Shown here one piece after another: positions 52,418-62,137 of a DNA stretch of 64,000 bases. A program made the translations under genes and the position numbers. The notes under the pieces are model-generated. The model worked only from the letters and a program-made list of their open reading frames with translations, searched no databases and was not told where the DNA came from. The DNA is from JAZKGA01 sp040386235 (lineage in GTDB: Bacteria; Pseudomonadota; Alphaproteobacteria; Micavibrionales; Micavibrionaceae): the NCBI GenBank assembly GCA_040386235.1, contig JAZKGA010000001.1, positions 310,001-374,000 on the forward strand, given 5' to 3'. Every line of letters starts with the position of its first letter. Positions within the stretch are counted from its first letter, which is position 1.

Positions 52418-53707
52418 ATGCGCCGCACTCGTTTTTCCCCTGCCTTATTCTGCGCCCTTTTCTGTGCGATGGGCATCAGTGTTTCTGCCGCCTGGGCGCA
52501 AGGAACCGTGGCCCCGCCCGCAACACCACCTGTTTTGGAGGAGGTCGCGACCCCTGCGGTCATTACGCCGCCTGTTGCACCAAACGCCCCGCCAACGGCT
52601 GCCGCACTCGCGACACCAACGGCACCGCCCCCGGTGGCCCCTCTTATCGCGCCACGGACTGCAACCCAAAGCGCTGCACCATCCGTTTCACCGGCACAAG
52701 GCCCGTCCGTGACAGCCACCACCCAGGCCACGAACCCGTCTGTGCCTGAACCTGTCCCGTCCCAGATTTCCCAGCCCGTTATCCCGCCGCCCGCGATTAT
52801 GCCGACCACAACCAATCCTGTTGCGCCCACCAATCCCGGCATGGCATTGCCGACCGACGAATCCGCGTTGCAAGCCCTGGAAAGTGATCCCGCCATTCTG
52901 GAACAAGCCCTGCGGCAAGAGGCGTATGATGCGTCCGTCAGCGGTTTAATGCCGTTAAAACCAGATGAAATTCGCGCATTTTTACGCGAATACAGCCATA
53001 CGCAAGAAGCGGTTGAATCGCCCGTTGATACGCCGCCACAGCCGGAAATGGGCGTTGTGACGGTATCACTGGACCCAGGCACAGCCCCTGGCATCGTTAA
53101 TCTGGCCGTTGGCCATGTGACGACGTTGAACATTGTCGATGTGTCGGGCCAGCCTTGGCCAGTACAAGATCTGGGATGGGCGGGGAATTTTGAAATCTTG
53201 CAACCTGAATCCGGCAGCCACGTGATCCGCATCACCCCGAACAGCGAATTTGCCTATGGCAACCTGTCGATGCGGTTGGTCGGATTAAACACGCCTTTAA
53301 TCATGTCGTTGAAAACATCAAAAGACAAAGTCTTCTATCGCCTGGATGTGCGCGTGCCTGATTACGGCCCACGGGCGACACCACCGATTATTGAGGCAGG
53401 CATTACCACCAAAGCGGGCGATAAAACCCTGACCAGCATTTTGGAAGGCATTATGCCTGACACGGCGAAACGCATGATCGTTGATGGCGTTGATGGCCGG
53501 ACCAGTGCCTATGTCCTGAACGATCTGATTTATGTCCGCACGCCTTACACCCTGTTATCGCCTGCCTGGAATGCCTCGGTTAAATCGGGCGACGGCACGA
53601 ATGTCTATGCGCTTGAAGACGCGCCCGTCCTGCTTTTGTCCGACAAGGGCAAGATGGTACGCGCCACATTGCGGGAACCCACTGAAACGACGCCAAGCGC
53701 CTTTTAA
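52418..53707 (+). CDS. dotH: type IVB secretion protein DotH/IcmK
   Basis: 429 aa. Start at 52418 gives a signal peptide (RTRFSPALFCALFCAM…AWAQ, cleaved near residue 28); an in-frame ATG at 52286 within dotI is a poorer choice. A long Pro/Ala/Thr-rich linker (about 30-160) is followed by the IcmK/TraN core with KPDEIRAFLREY and a C-terminal outer-membrane core-complex domain (LNIVDVSGQPWPVQD…). DotH builds the outer-membrane part of the core with DotC and DotD; those two genes are not in view. Confidence 0.88.
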   Translation: MRRTRFSPALFCALFCAMGISVSAAWAQGTVAPPATPPVLEEVATPAVITPPVAPNAPPTAAALATPTAPPPVAPLIAPRTATQSAAPSVSPAQGPSVTATTQATNPSVPEPVPSQISQPVIPPPAIMPTTTNPVAPTNPGMALPTDESALQALESDPAILEQALRQEAYDASVSGLMPLKPDEIRAFLREYSHTQEAVESPVDTPPQPEMGVVTVSLDPGTAPGIVNLAVGHVTTLNIVDVSGQPWPVQDLGWAGNFEILQPESGSHVIRITPNSEFAYGNLSMRLVGLNTPLIMSLKTSKDKVFYRLDVRVPDYGPRATPPIIEAGITTKAGDKTLTSILEGIMPDTAKRMIVDGVDGRTSAYVLNDLIYVRTPYTLLSPAWNASVKSGDGTNVYALEDAPVLLLSDKGKMVRATLREPTETTPSAF

Positions 53708-53721
53708 GCGAGCATAAAGAT

Positions 53722-55251
53722 ATGACCGACACAAACGACGACCCTATCAACGATTTTGACACCGACACATCCCCTAATGATGATTTGGTGATGGATGATC
53801 TGGCCCAGAAAAACACGCTGGCCGATTTGTGGAACAGCAATCCGATGGTGAAGGTTGTCGCTGTTCTGGGCGTACTGGCTCTGCTGGTCGGCGCAATGGT
53901 TTTATTTGGCGGCAGTGAAGAAGCCCCGCAATCCGTTGTTGGCGGCGCCCAGGACGTCAAAGAAGCCCCAGGCACGAACCAGGTCACCCCGTCCATGGCA
54001 GAAGCCATGCAGGATTACAATGACCAGATGATTGAGGACGCGATGCAAACGGGGGGCAGTGCTATTCCCGTGCCGATCAACCCGACCATTTCCGAACTGC
54101 CTGCCCCCGATGCCCCAGGCGAAGACCCGCTTGCCAAATGGCGCGAGGTCCAGGATCAGCAACAAACAATGCCGCCCGTCCCGCAACAGGTGGGCCCGAC
54201 CGCTGACCCAAATGCCGAGGCCGCGCGTCAGCAGGCGCTTGGCGCATTGGCCGGCGCGATGTCCAGCCAGATGGAAAAAATCCTGGAAGTCCGCCGCCCC
54301 GGTAAAATCAGCAGCATGAATGTCACAACAATAGATCAGCAGCAGCAAGCCGGCGCAAACGGCCTGACCCCCGTTGGCCTGAATGGCGCGCCGTATGATC
54401 CGAATATGCAGCAGACGCCGCTGAACACCGTTAAAGTCCTGTTATCCGCCGGAACAATCGAATACGGCCAGCTGTTGTTAGAAGCCAATACCGATGCGCC
54501 TGGCCCCGTCCTGGCCCAGCTTGTAACCGGTCCGTTTGCAGGTGGTCGCGTTATCGGCACGTTCACCAATACGGATAATTATCTGGTTTTGAATTTCAAC
54601 ACCCTGGTCAAGGATGCCGTGAATTACCCGATCAATGCCGTGGCGGTTGATCCGCAGACCACATTGCCAGGGATGGTGACCGATATTGATCGCCGGTATT
54701 TCCAGCGCATTGTCCTGCCCGCCGCTGCCCGCTTTGTTGAGGGTATGGGCCGCGCGATTGCCGATTCCGGTTCGAACACGACGATCATTATTGACGGGGA
54801 AACTCGCGTCGAAGAAGACGACAGCAAGATCGACACGCGCCAGGAACTGTATAACGGGGTTGAAGAGGGCGCGCGCGAATTCGCCGACTTCCTGGAAGAA
54901 GAAGGCGATGATACAGAGCCTTTGATCCGCGTTGCATCTGGCACACCGCTTGGAATCTTTTTCACCCAACCGGTCACACAGACACTGGACGCGCAGGGCA
55001 ACCCGGTTCAGCCCGGCCTGACACAACCAAATCAAACCCAGCAGCAGGGCAACGGATTTTTCCCCGGTTTCGGTAACCAGTTCGGCCAGCAACAGCCTTA
55101 TGGCCAAGCAGGCGGTTTTGCCGCAACCCCTTATGGCGCACTGCCTGGCTTTAACGGCGCGTTTGGCCAGCAAATGCCGCAATCCAGCGGATATCAGACA
55201 TGGCCGCCAGCCCCTGTAACGCAACCCACGACACCTGTATCATCCAATTAA
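53722..55251 (+). CDS. dotG: type IVB secretion protein DotG/IcmE (VirB10-like)
   Basis: 509 aa. A cytosolic acidic N-terminus, a membrane helix (about 42-63), a Pro/Gln-rich periplasmic stretch and a C-terminal VirB10-like domain (about 230-425: LLSAGTIEYGQLLLEANTD, GPFAGGRVIGTF, NYPINAVAVDP). It lacks the long pentapeptide-repeat region that makes Legionella DotG about 1050 residues. After the VirB10 domain there is a Gln/Gly/Asn/Phe-rich tail of about 80 residues. DotG forms the channel through the core. Confidence 0.88.
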   Translation: MTDTNDDPINDFDTDTSPNDDLVMDDLAQKNTLADLWNSNPMVKVVAVLGVLALLVGAMVLFGGSEEAPQSVVGGAQDVKEAPGTNQVTPSMAEAMQDYNDQMIEDAMQTGGSAIPVPINPTISELPAPDAPGEDPLAKWREVQDQQQTMPPVPQQVGPTADPNAEAARQQALGALAGAMSSQMEKILEVRRPGKISSMNVTTIDQQQQAGANGLTPVGLNGAPYDPNMQQTPLNTVKVLLSAGTIEYGQLLLEANTDAPGPVLAQLVTGPFAGGRVIGTFTNTDNYLVLNFNTLVKDAVNYPINAVAVDPQTTLPGMVTDIDRRYFQRIVLPAAARFVEGMGRAIADSGSNTTIIIDGETRVEEDDSKIDTRQELYNGVEEGAREFADFLEEEGDDTEPLIRVASGTPLGIFFTQPVTQTLDAQGNPVQPGLTQPNQTQQQGNGFFPGFGNQFGQQQPYGQAGGFAATPYGALPGFNGAFGQQMPQSSGYQTWPPAPVTQPTTPVSSN

Positions 55252-55263
55252 GGAGATGACCCG

Positions 55264-56499
55264 ATGAGCGATCCACAAAACCCATCCGATTTCGACTATA
55301 ATAAAGACGAGACATTGCCAGATGCGGCGATGGATGACGCTGATTATTACATGGACGATGAAGACCCGTTGGGCGCGCCGGTCGATCAGCCGATAATGCA
55401 AAATGATGCGCCATCGCGGAAATCCCGCATGACGTCGCTGCTGATTATTGGCGTTGGTGCCGTAATTGGCCTTGGCGGTATTTTCTTCTTTTTGACCGGT
55501 GGCGATGAGCCTGCCCCTGTCCCGCAATCGCCCGCTGATATGGCCGCCATTACCACGCCTGACGGGGCGGCTGTGACCGACCCGGCGGCATTAATGGACC
55601 CAAGTTTAACGCAACAGCCAGGTGGCCTGCCACTTCCGCCCGCGTCCGATATGCCGGGCCAGACCCCGTCGGCTACGTCCCCTGACACACTGGCGACCAT
55701 GCCCCCTGTTGCAGCGGACGGGTCGATGCCATTAGCCACGGCGCCCGCCGATCCGAACCAGATACTGGCGACGGAACTGCCTGCCCTGGCTGGATCAGAG
55801 GCGACTTTAACGCCGGATACACCTGCGTTAATCCCGTCATCGCCCACAGATTTGACGGCGGCCAATGCGCTGCCCGCAACACCGGAAACCCCAGCCGTTG
55901 CCGCAGTCACACCTGCCCCCGCGCCTGTGTCGGCCCCGGTTACGCCCACCCCGACTGATGGTGCTGACGCGGCCTCTCTGGCTGCCTTAAACGCGACGCT
56001 GGTAAAGATTGATGAGCGGTTGCAGACCCTGGAAGGGCGTCTGGATACGCAAAGCGATACCCAAGCCAAACTGGCCGAAGATATCAATGCGCTCAAATCC
56101 TCAACCGATAAAGTCAAAGCTGCCGTTAAAACGGACAGCAAGCCGGTGATTGAAGAGGTCAGCGAGGCCAAAGACACTGCCGTGTCAGACACCCCGCCCG
56201 CCCCAAAGAAAGTCGTAACGCCGAAGAAGAAACGTGCGTTGACAGCCGAGGATAAGGCCTATGTCCCACCTGCGGTTCAGAAAAAACCAGTGGCGGCCAC
56301 CGCCCCGGCAAGCAACCCAACTGCCTGGCAGCTGCGCGGCGCAGCACAAGGAAAAGCCTGGGTCGCAAAAACGGGATCCAGCGAACTTCTGGTCGTGAAT
56401 GTGGGTGATACGCTGCCTGGCTTGGGTCAGATCAGCGCCATCACCAACACCAGCGGCAAATGGGTCGTCCAGGGTCAAACCGGCCAGATTACAGACTAA
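55264..56499 (+). CDS. dotF: type IVB secretion protein DotF/IcmG
   Basis: 411 aa. Acidic cytosolic N-terminus, membrane helix (about 57-78), a long Pro/Ala/Thr-rich segment (about 80-235) and a coiled coil (about 238-285). The C-terminal conserved domain reads WQLRGAAQGKAWV…VVNVGDTLPGLGQI…WVVQGQTG, the IcmG hallmark. Longer than the 269-aa Legionella DotF because of the Pro/Ala linker. AAGGAG precedes the ATG. Likely a core-complex organiser. Confidence 0.87.
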   Translation: MSDPQNPSDFDYNKDETLPDAAMDDADYYMDDEDPLGAPVDQPIMQNDAPSRKSRMTSLLIIGVGAVIGLGGIFFFLTGGDEPAPVPQSPADMAAITTPDGAAVTDPAALMDPSLTQQPGGLPLPPASDMPGQTPSATSPDTLATMPPVAADGSMPLATAPADPNQILATELPALAGSEATLTPDTPALIPSSPTDLTAANALPATPETPAVAAVTPAPAPVSAPVTPTPTDGADAASLAALNATLVKIDERLQTLEGRLDTQSDTQAKLAEDINALKSSTDKVKAAVKTDSKPVIEEVSEAKDTAVSDTPPAPKKVVTPKKKRALTAEDKAYVPPAVQKKPVAATAPASNPTAWQLRGAAQGKAWVAKTGSSELLVVNVGDTLPGLGQISAITNTSGKWVVQGQTGQITD

Positions 56500-56798
56500 C
56501 CCCCTCACTACCCCTCTCTTTCATCTTCACAGGGTTTTGTGACGAAATGGCGTGTTTGCGCGGATCGTAGCGCAGCGTACATAAAGTGCGCGCACAGCGA
56601 ACCACACAAAAACAAGGCATTTACAGTCCAAAAATCAAAGAAGAAAGATTTTTTGTAAAATGCGAGCATATTTTAACCACTTGTTAAGTGGGTCCCGGTG
56701 TATGCTGGATAAGGATTGGAATAATATGTGTCGGCCGATATGCACCCCAGAATTTGCATTTCATACGCCACATCTGGTTTAATAAAGGAATGAAACGA
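56500..56798 (+). other. non-coding gap inside the type IVB run
   Basis: 299 bp between dotF and the dotE-like gene, the only large gap in this run. It holds an AT-only hairpin with T-tract (56630-56653, AAAAATC / GATTTTT), which may be a weak terminator, and an inverted repeat ACCACTT-GTT-AAGTGGG (56676-56692). No convincing -35/-10 pair was found. It is a likely site of a second transcription start for the downstream genes. Confidence 0.45.
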
Positions 56799-57890
56799 AT
56801 GATGACCGCACGGCTTCACGCACTTTCGATCAAATGCCTGACCCTGTTTGCGGTTGCAACAGTGGCCTTGATGACCATTGTACCGCCTGCTCTGGCACAG
56901 CCGGGCATCGGCGTTGGCGTTAATATTCCAGGGGTCGGCAGCATCGGCCTGTCCCGTCGTTTCTGTACCGGCGCGCCGAATGGCATGACCGGTGTTGGCG
57001 ACATGCTGTGTAATGTTGCCAAGTCTTTAGATTCCATTCCCGGCCTGTTTACCGCCTTTGCGTATTTGTGCGGTATTTTCCTGGCCGTTATGGGTATTTT
57101 CAAGCTGCGTGAACATGTTCTGAACCCGAACCAGACACATATTGCCGAGCCGATCAAACGCTTTGTTGCCGGTGGCATGTTCTTCTCGCTGCCGATTGTG
57201 ATGGAGGCCGCCCAGAATACGTTAGAGGGCGCGGACGGCAGCAAATTACAAGCTTATAACGTCAGCAGCTTTGCCGGGCGGACCAGTGGCGGCATTTCCG
57301 TCGGACCGTTGAATATCGACCTGCCATTCCTGAACATGGGCGGGCTGGATAAGATGCTGGTGTCATTCGTTGGCGATATCTGGGGCCCGTTACTGGGTCT
57401 GATCGGCGGCTTCGGCTATCTGGCCGGGATTGTCCTGATTATCATCGGTATCAGTCGCCTGTTAAAAGCCAACCAGGACGGTCCGCGCGGTCCAGCTGGT
57501 TTCGGCACGATCATGACCTTTATCACCGCCGGCGCATTATTCTCGCTCGACTCATTGATGGGGGCCTTTTCAACCTCCCTCTTTAAAAATGAAACGGTCG
57601 CCAATTTTGCCATCCTGGCCACAGGCACCGGTTCACCCAATGTCGATAACCACGTCCTGGCCGTTATCAGTGCCGTTCTGGGCTTTATGATGATTGTCGG
57701 ATGGATTTCTTTTGTTCGCGGCGTTTTCATCCTGCGGGATGTCGCCGAGGGCAACAACCAAGCTTCGGTTATGGCCGCGTTCACACATATGATTGGTGGC
57801 GCGCTGGCTGTAAATCTGGGGGCACTGCTTAACGCTGTGCAAAGCACTTTTGGTCTGTTACCATACGGTATCGTATTCGCTGCAACTTAA
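56799..57890 (+). CDS. type IVB DotE/IcmC-like membrane protein with two fused modules
   Basis: 363 aa from 56799 (ribosome site AAAGGA 10 bases before; an ATG at 56790 sits on that site). Signal peptide (about 1-34), then two related modules of about 150 residues. The N-terminal one (CGIFLAVMGIFKLREHV…VAGGMFFSLP) closely resembles the next gene product, DotP. The C-terminal one (YLAGIVLIIIGISRLLKAN…ITAGALFSLDSLMGAF, about 190-350) resembles IcmC/DotE. In Legionella these are separate proteins. Several membrane helices per module. Probable inner-membrane component. Confidence 0.8.
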   Translation: MMTARLHALSIKCLTLFAVATVALMTIVPPALAQPGIGVGVNIPGVGSIGLSRRFCTGAPNGMTGVGDMLCNVAKSLDSIPGLFTAFAYLCGIFLAVMGIFKLREHVLNPNQTHIAEPIKRFVAGGMFFSLPIVMEAAQNTLEGADGSKLQAYNVSSFAGRTSGGISVGPLNIDLPFLNMGGLDKMLVSFVGDIWGPLLGLIGGFGYLAGIVLIIIGISRLLKANQDGPRGPAGFGTIMTFITAGALFSLDSLMGAFSTSLFKNETVANFAILATGTGSPNVDNHVLAVISAVLGFMMIVGWISFVRGVFILRDVAEGNNQASVMAAFTHMIGGALAVNLGALLNAVQSTFGLLPYGIVFAAT

Positions 57891-57916
57891 CGGTTTTATT
57901 CTTAATGGAGGAACAA

Positions 57917-58312
57917 ATGACAATTTTGAAACGCTTTATGCTTGGTACCAGCGCTGCTGTCGTCACCGGCATCATAACCGCATCTGACGCCTATGCTCAG
58001 GGATCCAGCGGCGGCAACAACTTCAACCAGATTGCCCGTAACATTAACACCTCGATTGACCAGCTTCCTGGCCTGTTGAGCGCGATTTGTTACTTGATGG
58101 GTCTGGTTTTCGCCGTATTCGGTGTTCTGAAAATCAAAGACCACGTTGAAAAACCATCAAACGTGCCATTGAAAGAAGGCGCGATTGCCCTGGTTGCCGG
58201 CGGTTCCTTGTTTGCGCTGCCAGCGATCCTGGAAGCCATGCAGAACACAATTGGTACAGGTACGGCTGTTGATGCCGCGACACTGAACAAAGCCAAGTTC
58301 AACGTCCAGTAA
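57917..58312 (+). CDS. dotP: type IVB DotP/IcmD-like protein
   Basis: 131 aa. Signal peptide or first helix (residues 8-28, ending AYAQ) and two further helices around ICYLMGLVFAVFGVLKIKDHV and ALVAGGSLFALPAIL. It is clearly related to the N-terminal module of the preceding protein. The start at 57917 was chosen because GGAGGA precedes it, four codons after an earlier ATG. Function within the secretion system is unresolved. Confidence 0.85.
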   Translation: MTILKRFMLGTSAAVVTGIITASDAYAQGSSGGNNFNQIARNINTSIDQLPGLLSAICYLMGLVFAVFGVLKIKDHVEKPSNVPLKEGAIALVAGGSLFALPAILEAMQNTIGTGTAVDAATLNKAKFNVQ

Positions 58313-58324
58313 GGAAAATATCCT

Positions 58325-59044
58325 ATGGCGCAAATTGGCGTCACATTGGGAATTGCCCGTCATCAGGCGGGCAATTCTGCTTTACCCCCGACCACACCTG
58401 CTTTGGTTGGGTCGGTTGCGCCCGCTGGCATAACGCCTGAATTGCGGCGCGAAGTCCTGAAACGCGACGATCACGCTTGCCAATGCTGTGGGTTCCGGTC
58501 AGAAAAATACCAGGAAATCCTGCACATCAACCAAGATACCCGCGATACGCGCCTGGATAATCTGGCCACAACATGCCAGTTCTGTCACCAATGTTTTGCC
58601 GTCGATAAAGTGGCGCAGATGCGCTCTGGTGTTCTGATCTGGCTTCCCGAATTAACGCAAACGGAATTGAACCACCTGTCCCGCGCCCTGTATGTCGCAC
58701 GGATCAGCCAGGGCCCGATGGCAGATACCAGCCGCAAGATACTGGATATGCTGATGACACGGCGGGAAGATGTCCGCCGCCGCCTGGGCACGGACGATGT
58801 TTTCGTGCTGGCGACCGTTTTGCGCGATTATGTGGGCCAACGCCATTATGCCGAACGGCATCAGAAACTGGACGGCGTACGCCTGTTCCCGCTGGACCGC
58901 CGCATCATCAAAGAAGCGGATCTGGAATTCAATCAATTCCCGCAAATCCTGGCCTATTGGCGTTCAAAAGACGGGCCGTTTGGTGGTAAAGTTCCGACCG
59001 CATGGATCGACATGTACCGTGAGACTTTCCGCCAGGTCGGCTAG
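58325..59044 (+). CDS. dotN: type IVB DotN/IcmJ
   Basis: 239 aa. Residues about 35-100 have an HNH-like zinc-finger fold: CQCCG, then HINQ, then CQFCHQCF, without the catalytic His-Asn-His set. The rest is helical, with LATVLRDYVGQRHY and VPTAWIDMYRETFRQV. In Legionella DotN is part of the DotL/DotM/DotN coupling complex; DotL and DotM are not in the window. It is soluble and cytosolic. AAGGAA precedes the ATG. Confidence 0.88.
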   Translation: MAQIGVTLGIARHQAGNSALPPTTPALVGSVAPAGITPELRREVLKRDDHACQCCGFRSEKYQEILHINQDTRDTRLDNLATTCQFCHQCFAVDKVAQMRSGVLIWLPELTQTELNHLSRALYVARISQGPMADTSRKILDMLMTRREDVRRRLGTDDVFVLATVLRDYVGQRHYAERHQKLDGVRLFPLDRRIIKEADLEFNQFPQILAYWRSKDGPFGGKVPTAWIDMYRETFRQVG

Positions 59045-59128
59045 GATCGCATTCCATTCAGGCATTTTCATTTGCCGCAAAACCCTGTATTTTAAAGGCG
59101 AACGATAGAAATGTGATTCGGCCCCATA

Positions 59129-62128
59129 ATGTCTTTTTTTGAAAAAATGATGACCCCATTCCAACAGGCGCTGCGGCAGACTGTGGGATCGTTCATCAAT
59201 TTGGAGACAGCTGACGACGAACATACGCTGGCGGCCAATGATGGCTCTCTTATCACCTATTTCCGCATCGAAGGCTGCCGCCAGATTATCGGGGAAGAGG
59301 AATATAAATTCCTGGTCCGTGGCTCGACGTTAAAAATCGGGTCCCGCTTTGACAAACCGGGCCACGCGTTGCAAGTGTTCTTCGTGCGCGACCCCCAGCG
59401 GGTCAAAGATCAGCTTGAACGGATGCTGCGCCCGTCACGCATCACCGCGGATAATACGGGGCTTGAGCTGCAGGACGTGATGGATGAACGTATCCGTAAC
59501 CTCAGCAGCTATCTCAGCTATGAAGAATGTTATTTCGTGTTATGGACGCGCCCAAGCGCCCTGACAAAATCGGAACTGGAACGGGCGACCAAAGACCGTC
59601 CGGGCAAGGCCAAGAAATGGGTCAATGCCAGTTTTGCCCAGGATCCGCTGGCCGCACTGGACGCTTTGCGCACCCGCCATAAATCCTATGTCGCGTCGGT
59701 CCAGTCCGGACTGGACGAGCTGGGCGTGAAGGCCACACTGTTGGACACGCACACTGCCCTGCGGGCCATTCGGAATAATCTGTTCCCGTCACGGGCCAAT
59801 GACGACTGGAAAGCCTGCCTGCCCGGCGATCCGATCCCGGCGCGCGCGCCGATGTCCACCGAAGACATGTCAGATATCCTGTGGCCACCATTGCGTGACC
59901 AGCTTGTGGCTGGCGATGCCCGCGTGATCGAAGATTCCATTGTCCAGATCGGCGACCAATTATGGGCCGGGTCCGACATGACCCTGGGCCCGATGGATCC
60001 CAGCCCGTTCCCCATGCTTTTGAACCGCTTGTTCGAAGCAAAAGTGCCCTATCGCATTTCCTTCATGATCGAAGGCGGCGGTATTTATGGGACACAGTTC
60101 CGGTCGTTTATCGCCTCTATCCTCGGTGTCACCAATGCCTTGAACAAACAGGTCAAATACGCGCTTGAGGGGCTTGAGGCCATGTCGCGGAATGAGCCCG
60201 TGGTACGGATGCGGATTTCGGTCGCCACCTGGGCCAAAAAAGGTGAGATCAACGTCTTAAAAGACCGGTCATCCATTTTGATGCAGGCCCTGGAATCCTG
60301 GGGTTATTGCCAGGCCAGCGATTTTACGGGCGACCCGTTGGATTGCGTTATGGCATCGGCCATGGGTATTCATTGCGCCGGAACCGCCCCTGTGGCGATT
60401 GCGCCGATGGTCGATGTGATGAAATTGCTGCCATGGCAGCGGCCGTCCAGCCCGTTCACAGATGGGCCCGTGATTTTACGGTCGCCGGATGGCAAGGTCT
60501 GGCCCTATGTCACGGGATCGAACATGACCACGACCTGGTTCGACCTGATTTTCGCCCAGCCAGGTGCTGGTAAATCCGTATTGATGAACGCCTTGAATTT
60601 GGGCACGATTTTGACGCCCGGCCTGACCAAACTGCCATACGTGGCGGTGATTGATATTGGCCCGTCATCGTCGGGCTTGATCTCGTTGATCAAAGAAGCC
60701 CTGCCGGCGCACCGGCAACATGAGGTGGCGTATTACCGCCTGCAAATGTCCAGCCAATATGCAATCAATCCGTTCGATACGCAGCTGGGCTGTCGCTATC
60801 CTTTAATGGACGAGCGGTCGTATCTGGTTGAACTGTTGACCCTTTTATGCACGCCGCCAGGCCAGGAACGCCCGTATGACGGCATTCAGCAACTGGCTGG
60901 ATTTGTGGTGGATGAGATGTTCCGCTGGCGCGATGATAAGCAGGCCAATGCGGAATCCCGTCCCTATCTGCCGCGTATTGATTACGATGTGGACGAGGCG
61001 ATCCGCAAGCATAACATCCATCTGCCCGTTGATCCGTATTGGTGGGATGTTGTCGATAAATTATTCGACCTGGGCCTGTATTACGAAGCCGGCCTGGCTC
61101 AGCGTCACGCTGTGCCGATGCTGGCCGATGCGATCACCGCCAGCCGCCGCCCGCAAATCCGGACATTGATGGAAGAAACGTCAATCGGCGGCAGCAGTGA
61201 GACGGTCATCAACGCCTTTGAACGCATGATTACCTCAGCGATCCGGGAATATCCGATCCTGGCCTCGGTCACTCAATTCGAAATTCGCGATGCGCGCATC
61301 TGCTCCCTCGACTTGATGGACGTGTCGCCACAAGGGGACGATACGGCGGACCGCCAGACCGCGATCATGTACATGCTGGCGCGCCATGCCCTGGTCCGGT
61401 CATGGTGGGTGGGGATGGAAGCGTTGCGCAGCATCCCGGAAAAATACCGCAATTATCACGAAATGCGCATTCAGGATCTGGCTGAAACGCCGAAACGCCT
61501 GTGTTACGACGAATTTCACCGGACATCCGCGTCACCCGCCGTGCGCGGCCAGGTGATCCGCGACGTGCGCGAGGGGCGGAAACGTGGCGTTCAGATCGTC
61601 CTGGCGTCGCAGCTTTTGGACGATTTCGACAATGATATGATCGACCTGGCAACCGGTGTCTGGATTTTGGGGACGGCCATTTCCGATAAGGCCGTTGATA
61701 ATGTGCAGGCGCGTTTCGGCCTGTCGCAAACTGCGCGCAACGTCATTCGGTACCGCCTGACCGGCCCGCGATCGTCGGGCGCGCCCGCCTTGTTCGTTCT
61801 GGGATCGGTTGAAGGCCGGTATGAACAGCATTTAATCAACACAATGGGTCCGATTGAATTGTGGGCGTTGTCCACCTCATCTGAAGACGTTGCCATCCGC
61901 AACCGTTTGTATGGCCGCCTGGGTGCGAAACGCGCGCGGCAGATGCTGGCGATGTATTTCCCTGGCGGGTCAGCCCGAACCGAGTTGAAGCGACGCGTCA
62001 TGGCGCGCGCCGAGGCCGGCGAGGGTCGCGAGGCTGCCGTTGGATTGGTGATCGAAGAGCTGGTTGAGGAATTGGTCGCCGCCAGCATCAAGGCGACCGA
62101 ACTGGCCGCCGCCAGCCAGAACACATAA
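59129..62128 (+). CDS. dotO: type IVB secretion ATPase DotO/IcmB (VirB4-like)
   Basis: 999 aa, the usual IcmB length. The Walker A AQPGAGKSVL lies near residue 478, and the Walker B region CYDEFHR near residue 793. A long N-terminal domain starts FFEKMMTPFQQALRQTVGSF. The VirB4-type ATPase energises the inner-membrane complex. There is no clear ribosome site before the ATG at 59129 and an 83-bp gap upstream. A T-run at the start (ATGTCTTTTTTT) is notable. It ends 9 bp before the next gene. Confidence 0.93.
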   Translation: MSFFEKMMTPFQQALRQTVGSFINLETADDEHTLAANDGSLITYFRIEGCRQIIGEEEYKFLVRGSTLKIGSRFDKPGHALQVFFVRDPQRVKDQLERMLRPSRITADNTGLELQDVMDERIRNLSSYLSYEECYFVLWTRPSALTKSELERATKDRPGKAKKWVNASFAQDPLAALDALRTRHKSYVASVQSGLDELGVKATLLDTHTALRAIRNNLFPSRANDDWKACLPGDPIPARAPMSTEDMSDILWPPLRDQLVAGDARVIEDSIVQIGDQLWAGSDMTLGPMDPSPFPMLLNRLFEAKVPYRISFMIEGGGIYGTQFRSFIASILGVTNALNKQVKYALEGLEAMSRNEPVVRMRISVATWAKKGEINVLKDRSSILMQALESWGYCQASDFTGDPLDCVMASAMGIHCAGTAPVAIAPMVDVMKLLPWQRPSSPFTDGPVILRSPDGKVWPYVTGSNMTTTWFDLIFAQPGAGKSVLMNALNLGTILTPGLTKLPYVAVIDIGPSSSGLISLIKEALPAHRQHEVAYYRLQMSSQYAINPFDTQLGCRYPLMDERSYLVELLTLLCTPPGQERPYDGIQQLAGFVVDEMFRWRDDKQANAESRPYLPRIDYDVDEAIRKHNIHLPVDPYWWDVVDKLFDLGLYYEAGLAQRHAVPMLADAITASRRPQIRTLMEETSIGGSSETVINAFERMITSAIREYPILASVTQFEIRDARICSLDLMDVSPQGDDTADRQTAIMYMLARHALVRSWWVGMEALRSIPEKYRNYHEMRIQDLAETPKRLCYDEFHRTSASPAVRGQVIRDVREGRKRGVQIVLASQLLDDFDNDMIDLATGVWILGTAISDKAVDNVQARFGLSQTARNVIRYRLTGPRSSGAPALFVLGSVEGRYEQHLINTMGPIELWALSTSSEDVAIRNRLYGRLGAKRARQMLAMYFPGGSARTELKRRVMARAEAGEGREAAVGLVIEELVEELVAASIKATELAAASQNT

Positions 62129-62137
62129 AGGCATAAA

